Assembly: GCA_039587215.1 (NCBI GenBank)
Contig: JBDHIW010000030.1
Location: 1-19,441, forward strand
Direction: 5' to 3'
DNA: 19,441 nucleotides
DNA from: CAMYLY01 sp039587215
Lineage (GTDB): Bacteria > Gemmatimonadota > Gemmatimonadetes > Gemmatimonadales > GWC2-71-9
Position numbers and translations under genes: made by a program. Positions 15,022-19,441 of this stretch are shown here, in pieces. The stretch's first letter is position 1. Every line of letters begins with the position of its first letter. The notes beneath the pieces are model-generated. The model did no database searches. It was not told the origin of the DNA and saw only the letters and a program-made list of their open reading frames with translations.

Positions 15022-15049
15022 TCGTACCTCGACTCGAATGTCGTACCTC
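15022..15049. repeat. Pair of 9-bp direct repeats at the 5' end of the secreted-protein gene
   Basis: TCGTACCTC occurs at 15022-15030 and again at 15041-15049, a 19-base period or nearly two helix turns. The copy nearer the gene includes its ribosome-binding GAGG on the minus strand. Paired activator or repressor sites, or chance duplication of the ribosome site, are both possible. Confidence 0.35.
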
Positions 15050-15104
15050 CAGAATAGGGAACCGACCCGCCCGATGCCAGTCCGGTCGGGGGCGTCGGGT
15101 GGGG

Positions 15105-15806
15105 TCAAGCGGCGGGGCCGAGATAGGCGCGCCGGAACTCGTCGTCCTCGCTCGCCCGTGACGGGCGGCCGAGGGCCCGAGTCCTCCCGTCGTGCAGCCA
15201 CAGCACGTCGTCGGCGACGTCCATCAGCGGATGCACCTCGTGCCCCGAGACGATGATCGCCGCGCCGCCGGATGCAAGCTGCCGTAAGCCCGCGATTACC
15301 AGATCGGCGTCAAGGGGCGCCAGGCTTTGAAGCGGCTCGTCGGCCACGAGGCAGCGCGGTCCGCGGGCCATTGCCAACCCGACCTCCGCACGGCGCCGCT
15401 CGCCGGTCGAGAAGCTATTGGGGCGCCGGTCGAGCAGGGTCTCCAATCCGAACGTGGTGATTGCATCGTCGATCCGCGCATCCCGCGTCGTGCGGGCGAG
15501 AAGGCGGAAGTGCTCCCGCAGAGTGAACCAGGCCGCGAGCAGGCCGCGCTCCGGTATGAAAAAGAGCCCGCCGACCGCGAGCGTGGCGAGACGAGGACGG
15601 CGATACCGCTCTCCTCGGTAGATCACGACGCCGGCATCGGCACCCGCCAGGCCGACCGCCACCCGAAGGAGGGTCGTCTTGCCGGCGCCGTTACGACCGA
15701 AGATGACCGTCACGGACCCCTCACGTGCCCAGAGACCCGCGGAGTTCAGGACGGTGCGTCGCCGGAAGCGCTTGATGACGGACTCCGCGGCCAGGACCGT
15801 ACTCAC
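15105..15806 (-). CDS. Divergent ABC-transporter ATPase (LptB/LivF-like)
   Basis: This 233-residue protein starts at GTG 15806, overlapping the stop of the 92-codon membrane gene as GTGA. The longer frame to 16343 is antisense-type sequence and rejected. Walker A is GRNGAGKT (37-44), Walker B CLVADE (152-157) and the switch histidine H189 (VSGHE). The Q-loop position reads IPERGLL, with E86 instead of glutamine. The signature is FSTGERRR (132-139) rather than LSGGQ, and the D-loop reads SLAPLD. The C-terminus EFRRAYLG recalls the LptB/LivG group. These substitutions make it a divergent but probably still ATP-binding domain. Its only obvious partner is the tiny hydrophobic protein just upstream, so the transporter would be very small, or the ATPase serves another membrane protein. 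Substrate unknown. Confidence 0.85.
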   Translation of the reverse strand: MSTVLAAESVIKRFRRRTVLNSAGLWAREGSVTVIFGRNGAGKTTLLRVAVGLAGADAGVVIYRGERYRRPRLATLAVGGLFFIPERGLLAAWFTLREHFRLLARTTRDARIDDAITTFGLETLLDRRPNSFSTGERRRAEVGLAMARGPRCLVADEPLQSLAPLDADLVIAGLRQLASGGAAIIVSGHEVHPLMDVADDVLWLHDGRTRALGRPSRASEDDEFRRAYLGPAA

Positions 15807-16081
15807 AGCGTGAACGCCGCGATCATCTCGACGAGCAGCGCCGCGGCACCGGCCGCTGCGGCCGGCGCCAGGGACGAGAACCCGAGGTTGGCGAGGAAGA
15901 TTCCCTCGCGGAGGATGCGCGTGTCGTGCGCGGCGAGGACCGCGACGACCGCGGCCACCGCGATGCCCTGCGGGATGCCGAACGCCACTCCCGCCATCAG
16001 CAGGAGTCCGCGCGCCCCGGCCCAGAGGAGGAGGGACCGTGCCGCCAGGGCGAGCGCCCATCGGGGTGGCAGCCCCAGCAC
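15803..16081 (-). CDS. 92-residue hydrophobic membrane protein paired with a divergent ABC ATPase
   Basis: I do not recognise a family. The frame starts at GTG 16081, 6 nt after the stop of the Bax-inhibitor-like gene, and its stop overlaps the ATPase start as GTGA. That places it in a coupled three-gene cluster. There is no clear Shine-Dalgarno site, so it may depend on translation of the upstream gene. About three helices are visible: residues 9-32 (ALALAARSLLLWAGARGLLL), 39-52 (GIAVAAVVAVLAAH) and 66-91 (NLGFSSLAPAAAAGAAALLVEM onward). A short charged loop, DTRILREGIFLANLG, lies between the second and third. Position and coupling suggest it is the membrane part of a miniature ABC system. 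This is an inference from context, not homology. Confidence 0.68.
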   Translation of the reverse strand: MLGLPPRWALALAARSLLLWAGARGLLLMAGVAFGIPQGIAVAAVVAVLAAHDTRILREGIFLANLGFSSLAPAAAAGAAALLVEMIAAFTL

Positions 16082-16087
16082 GGGCGT

Positions 16088-16831
16088 TCAGCGACGACTG
16101 GAGAGTTTCGCCAGGAGCCTCAGAATCTCCAGGTAGAGCCAGATGAGGGTGACCAGGAGACCGAAGGCCGCATACCACTCCATGTGCTTCGGAGCGCCAT
16201 GCTCGGCTCCCTGCTCGATGAAGTCGAAGTCCAGCACGAGATTCAGTGCGGCGATCACCACGATCCCCATGCTGATGAGGATGCTGAACGGGCTGGAGGA
16301 GTGCAGGAACGACATCTGGACGCCGAACATGCCGAGGACCCACGAGAACATGTACAGCACGAAGATGCCGCCGGTCGCGGCGACGACGCCCAGCTTGAAG
16401 TTCTCCGTCGCGCGGATCAGTCCCGACCGATACGCGGCCAGCAGCGCGAACAGCGTGCCGAAGGTCAGCGCTACGGCCTGCATCACGATGCCCGGGAACT
16501 GTCGTTCGAGAACCGAGGAGATCCCCCCCAGCAGCACGCCTTCCGCGAGGGCGTAGAGCGGCGTGGTGTACGGCGCGAGGTGCTGCCGGAACACGGTAAC
16601 CAGCGCGAGGATCAGCCCCACGACGGCGGCTCCGCCGATCCAGAGGCCGAACTGCCGAATCTCGCCCGCCGCCACGCGGTTCCAGGTCCAGGTGGCGGAG
16701 AACATCAAGACGAGCAAGAGGATCCCCGTGCGATGAACCGTGCCCATCAAGGTCATCCGGTCTTCGTCGGCAGCGACCGCCAGGCGAGCGAAGGTGGCGT
16801 CGTTGAGCGCGGGGTTTGCAGTTCGCATCAT
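16088..16831 (-). CDS. Bax inhibitor-1/YccA family membrane protein
   Basis: This protein has 247 residues. ATG codons lie at 16831 and 16828, with GGAG five bases before the first. Seven helices are visible after a soluble N-terminus of about 33 residues (ending DRMTLMGTVHRTG, the family entry point). One is LLLVLMFSATWTW. Later segments include YTTPLYALAEGVLLGGISSVLE, MQAVALTFGTLFALLAAY, FVLYMFSWVLGMFGV and SILISMGIVVIAALNLVLDF. The conserved LDFDFIEQGAE motif with its pH-sensing-type aspartates is present near the C-terminus. Family members act as calcium-leak channels or modulators of the membrane protease FtsH (YccA), so it may help control membrane-protein quality or stress. It starts 31 nt after the DUF819 gene and is followed at once by the small ABC module. 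Confidence 0.93.
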   Translation of the reverse strand: MMRTANPALNDATFARLAVAADEDRMTLMGTVHRTGILLLVLMFSATWTWNRVAAGEIRQFGLWIGGAAVVGLILALVTVFRQHLAPYTTPLYALAEGVLLGGISSVLERQFPGIVMQAVALTFGTLFALLAAYRSGLIRATENFKLGVVAATGGIFVLYMFSWVLGMFGVQMSFLHSSSPFSILISMGIVVIAALNLVLDFDFIEQGAEHGAPKHMEWYAAFGLLVTLIWLYLEILRLLAKLSSRR

Positions 16832-16862
16832 CGGACTCCGTCGAGGTGAGTGGGCTCGGTCG

Positions 16863-18113
16863 TCACTGGGCGACGATCCGCATCAGTTGACCGCACAGCC
16901 ACGCCCCATACGTCCCGAGGGCATAGCCCAGGACCGCCAACAGCACGCCGACGGGTGCCAGCGTCGGATGGAACGCCGAGGCGACGACCGGCGCCGACGC
17001 AGCGCCGCCGACGTTGGCCTGGCTTCCCACGGCGAGATAGAAGGTGGGGGCCCGGATCGCGCGTCCGACCGACAGCAGCAGTATGGCGTGCAGCGCCATC
17101 CACACGGCGCCCACGGCGAAGATCCCCGGGCGTTCGAAGACGGCCATCAGATCCATGCCCATGCCGATCGTCGCCACCAGGATGTAGAGCATTGCCGAGC
17201 CGAGCGTCGACGCGCCCGCACCCTCGAGCTCGCGGGCACGGGTGAACGAGAGCAGAAGTCCCACGGTCGTGGCGGCGACGATCAGCCAGAAGAACGGACT
17301 AGTGAGCGACAGACGCTCGAGGGCGGGCGCGTGCTCCGCCACGAGGGGCGCGATCCAGTCGGCGAACACGTGGCTTGCGCCCATCACGCCGAAGCCCACC
17401 GCCGCGATCAACATCACGTCGGTCAGCGTCGGGATCCTCCCGTGCCGCTCGCGGAACTCGCGCACGCGCTGCTTGAGGTCCTCGAGCGCCGTGGTGTCCG
17501 CGCCGAGGCCGCGATCGATCTGTTCCGATTCCCCGGCCATGTAGAGGAGGACCGCCATCCACACGGAGGCGATCAGCACGTCGACCGCCACCATCGCGGA
17601 GAAGATGTCGTCCCCGACGTCGAAGATCTCCTTCATCGCGGCCTGATTCGCGCTGCCGCCGATCCAGCTGCCGGCGACCGTGGTCAGGCCGCGCCACACG
17701 GCGTCGGGACCCTGGCCGCCCACGGTCTCCGGGCTTACGACGGAGATGAGAAGGATCGCGAGCGGTCCGCCCAGGACGATGCCCGTCGTGCCCGTGAGGA
17801 ACATGATGATGGCCTTGGGGCCCAGTCGCACGATGCCCTTCAGATCGATGGACAGCGTGAGGAGCACCAGCGTGGCGGGCAGCAGGTACCGCGAGGCTAC
17901 GTAGTACAGGCGCGACTGCTCGGCGTCGACGACCCCGAACGTGTTGTACAGCGACGGAATGAAGTAGCAGAGCAACAGGGCGGGGACGTACTTGTAGAAT
18001 CGCTTCAGCGTGGGGTGCTCGTGGTGGGATGTGTAGAAGATCGCGCCGAGCGTGATCGCGAGCAGACCGAGCACCGCTGCGTCGTTCGTGAGCAGGGCCG
18101 AGGAGGTTTCCAT
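16863..18113 (-). CDS. DUF819 family multi-helix membrane transporter
   Basis: This 416-residue protein has about 12 helices and starts at ATG 18113, with GGAG seven bases upstream. DUF819 (YjcL-like) proteins are putative transporters of unknown substrate, related in layout to other two-repeat symporters. Both inverted-repeat signature loops are visible: GSWIGGSANQAAMKE (about 143-157) and the matching YLAVGSQANVGGAASAPVVASAF (about 360-382). Other typical phrases are PALLLCYFIPSLYNTFGVV and SRYLLPATLVLLTLSIDLKGI. A charged cytoplasmic stretch near residues 205-225 (TTALEDLKQRVREFRERHGR) separates the halves. It sits 39 nt downstream of an MFS transporter and just upstream of the Bax-inhibitor-like gene, all on one strand, so a shared transcript is likely. 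Substrate not predictable. Confidence 0.92.
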   Translation of the reverse strand: METSSALLTNDAAVLGLLAITLGAIFYTSHHEHPTLKRFYKYVPALLLCYFIPSLYNTFGVVDAEQSRLYYVASRYLLPATLVLLTLSIDLKGIVRLGPKAIIMFLTGTTGIVLGGPLAILLISVVSPETVGGQGPDAVWRGLTTVAGSWIGGSANQAAMKEIFDVGDDIFSAMVAVDVLIASVWMAVLLYMAGESEQIDRGLGADTTALEDLKQRVREFRERHGRIPTLTDVMLIAAVGFGVMGASHVFADWIAPLVAEHAPALERLSLTSPFFWLIVAATTVGLLLSFTRARELEGAGASTLGSAMLYILVATIGMGMDLMAVFERPGIFAVGAVWMALHAILLLSVGRAIRAPTFYLAVGSQANVGGAASAPVVASAFHPTLAPVGVLLAVLGYALGTYGAWLCGQLMRIVAQ

Positions 18114-18152
18114 GGAGGCTCCGGGTGGCGTGTGTCGGGACGGAACCTAGCT

Positions 18153-19376
18153 CTAGCCCCGCCCGCCCGCGAGCCGAGCCGCGTCCGGCGACCGCAGCAG
18201 CGTCAGCATGGCCCAGGTGCCCACTACGGGACCCAGGGCCAGCATGCCGAACGCCCATGGCCACCCCACCGCCGCGCGCACGAGGGGCACCAGTTGGATG
18301 GAGACCAAGGTGAGGAGGAATCCCATGGCGGTCTGCGTCGTGAGCTGCGTACCCATGTACTCCGGCTCCGCCAGCTCACTGACGCTGGTGCTGAACTGCG
18401 CGGAGTCCGCGACGATCGAGAATCCCCACACCAGCGCGATCAGGGTTGCCGCAACGGGATGATACATGCCCACGATCCCGATGCCGGCGGCGCACGTACC
18501 GCTGATGACCATGCTGGCAATGGTTGTGCGGCAGCGCCCCCAGCGATCGGCGATCCGGCCGGCGAGCAGGCTGCCGACCCCTCCGACCGCGATGGCGGCG
18601 AACCCCGCGGCGGAGGCCAGTGCCGAAGCCCGGACCGGCGCGACGGCGTGGGCGCGATACGTGTCGGAGAGGAACACCGGGATCCACGTCCACATGGCGT
18701 AGATCTCCCACATGTGCCCGAGGTATCCGAGATTTGCGAGGCGGAGCCCGCGGGTCCGCATCGCCTGGGTGATCTGCCGCCACGCGAAGCGCGGGGCGGC
18801 GGCCCGGTGCGGGCCGAGGTGGCCGACGCTCCACGCGACGATCCCCGCCACGGCGGCGAGCCCCGAGGCCCACAGCATCACGGACGACCACGACTGGATG
18901 CCGCCCGATGCCCTGATGAGGTGCGGGGAGGCCGAGCCCACCGTCAGGGCGCCGACCAGCAGACCCAGTCCCAGACCGCGGTCTTCCTTGGTCCAGGTGG
19001 CCATGATCTTCATGCCGACGGGATAGACGAGCGCCAAGGCCACGCCGGTACCGATGCGCGCGCCCACCGCGAGCCCGAACGAGAGGTCGAGCAAGGGGAT
19101 AGCAGCGTTCAGCGCGGCGCCGGACCATGCGCCGATGGCCATGACCTTTCGTGGCGGCCAGACGTCGGGAAGGTTGAGGAGCGCGCTGCCGACCGCGCCC
19201 ACCACGAATCCCAGCTGCACCGACATGGTGAGCCACGCGCTCTGCGCGGCCGTAATGTCCCAGTGAGCCTCCAGAGCGGGGGCCACGGCCGTTGCCGAGA
19301 ACCAGAGACTCATCGCGAGCAGCTCGGCCACCGCGAGGAGCGACAAGACGAACCACTTGCCGCGGGTGTCAGACAT
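18153..19376 (-). CDS. MFS transporter
   Basis: This 407-residue protein has about 12 helices in two six-helix halves. The start ATG 19376 gives a short cytoplasmic tail (MSDTRGK) before helix 1 (FVLSLLAVAELLAMSLWFSATAV). No good ribosome site is seen in the 65 bases between it and the window end. The loop between helices 2 and 3 (NLPDVWPPRKVMAIGA) is a degenerate motif A; the second-half copy GRIADRWGRCRTT is cleaner. Features such as LWFSATAVAPAL and ALVYPVGMKIMATW suggest the anion/nitrate-like or cyanate-like side of MFS, but this is a weak impression and the substrate is open. It is the first visible gene of a minus-strand run with the DUF819 and Bax-inhibitor-like genes. Confidence 0.9.
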   Translation of the reverse strand: MSDTRGKWFVLSLLAVAELLAMSLWFSATAVAPALEAHWDITAAQSAWLTMSVQLGFVVGAVGSALLNLPDVWPPRKVMAIGAWSGAALNAAIPLLDLSFGLAVGARIGTGVALALVYPVGMKIMATWTKEDRGLGLGLLVGALTVGSASPHLIRASGGIQSWSSVMLWASGLAAVAGIVAWSVGHLGPHRAAAPRFAWRQITQAMRTRGLRLANLGYLGHMWEIYAMWTWIPVFLSDTYRAHAVAPVRASALASAAGFAAIAVGGVGSLLAGRIADRWGRCRTTIASMVISGTCAAGIGIVGMYHPVAATLIALVWGFSIVADSAQFSTSVSELAEPEYMGTQLTTQTAMGFLLTLVSIQLVPLVRAAVGWPWAFGMLALGPVVGTWAMLTLLRSPDAARLAGGRG

Positions 19377-19441
19377 GAGCGCGGGGACGTCGGGTGCAGG
19401 GGAGGAAGGTCACGCTCCAACGTAGGCGCGTGGCGCCGACG

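Noticed and set aside
15807..16343. N-terminal extension of the small ABC ATPase
   Set aside because: It covers the 92-codon gene and part of the Bax-inhibitor gene in a shadow frame. The GTGA overlap at 15806 gives a normal ATPase N-terminus.
16863..18113. GltS-type glutamate symporter
   Set aside because: The two glycine-rich loops are similar in layout, but the overall phrases match DUF819 better than GltS.
1..19441. Mobile elements, CRISPR arrays, tRNA or rRNA genes
   Set aside because: No transposase, integrase, terminal inverted repeats, regularly spaced repeats or cloverleaf-like segments were seen. Gene order and base composition look chromosomal throughout.

Overview
The window is GC-rich, densely packed bacterial chromosome. 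Genes abut or overlap by 4 bp, and Shine-Dalgarno-like GGAG/AGGA sites precede several starts. The mix of genes fits a Gram-negative, outer-membrane-bearing environmental bacterium: a MacAB/TolC-type exporter with separate ATPase and permease genes, a CarboxypepD_reg plus TonB-plug protein without a barrel, MsrPQ, a very large NtrY-like kinase, and short secreted proteins of unknown function. My best guess is Gemmatimonadota or a related soil or aquatic phylum. That is an inference from gene style, not a measured placement. No tRNA, rRNA, CRISPR array, transposase or phage gene was recognised.

Layout. Positions 1-5347 (minus strand) hold a tripartite efflux operon in the order TolC-like outer-membrane protein, membrane-fusion protein, ATPase, FtsX/MacB-type permease 1, permease 2 (cut by the window edge). 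The ATPase gene carries an apparent out-of-frame internal deletion that removes its D-loop and switch-histidine region. Positions 5511-6919 (minus) hold a creatininase-family hydrolase translationally coupled to a secreted protein of unknown function. Diverging from them, with overlapping 5' ends, is a giant sensor histidine kinase (6890-10919, plus). It has several membrane clusters and extracytoplasmic segments followed by HAMP-PAS-HisKA-HATPase. Its last 23 codons are out of frame because of a run of 10 G. Convergent to it is a plug-only TonB-receptor-like protein (10944-11684, minus).

Positions 11879-13419 (plus) encode the periplasmic methionine-sulfoxide repair pair MsrP/MsrQ, preceded by a dyad-rich leader with an ECF-like promoter. 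The stop codon of msrQ shares a CTAG with that of the convergent hypoxanthine phosphoribosyltransferase gene (13416-13943), which is coupled to a small unknown upstream ORF. A lone secreted protein lies at 14396-15019. Positions 15105-16831 form a tight minus-strand cluster: a Bax inhibitor-1/YccA-type membrane protein, a 92-residue hydrophobic protein and a divergent ABC ATPase. Upstream on the same strand are a DUF819-type transporter (16863-18113) and an MFS transporter (18153-19376).

Themes are envelope export, envelope sensing and periplasmic repair. The most novel items are the unusually built orphan kinase and the miniature two-gene ABC module. The two frame-breaking lesions (ATPase deletion, kinase poly-G) need read-level checking before any biology is built on them.
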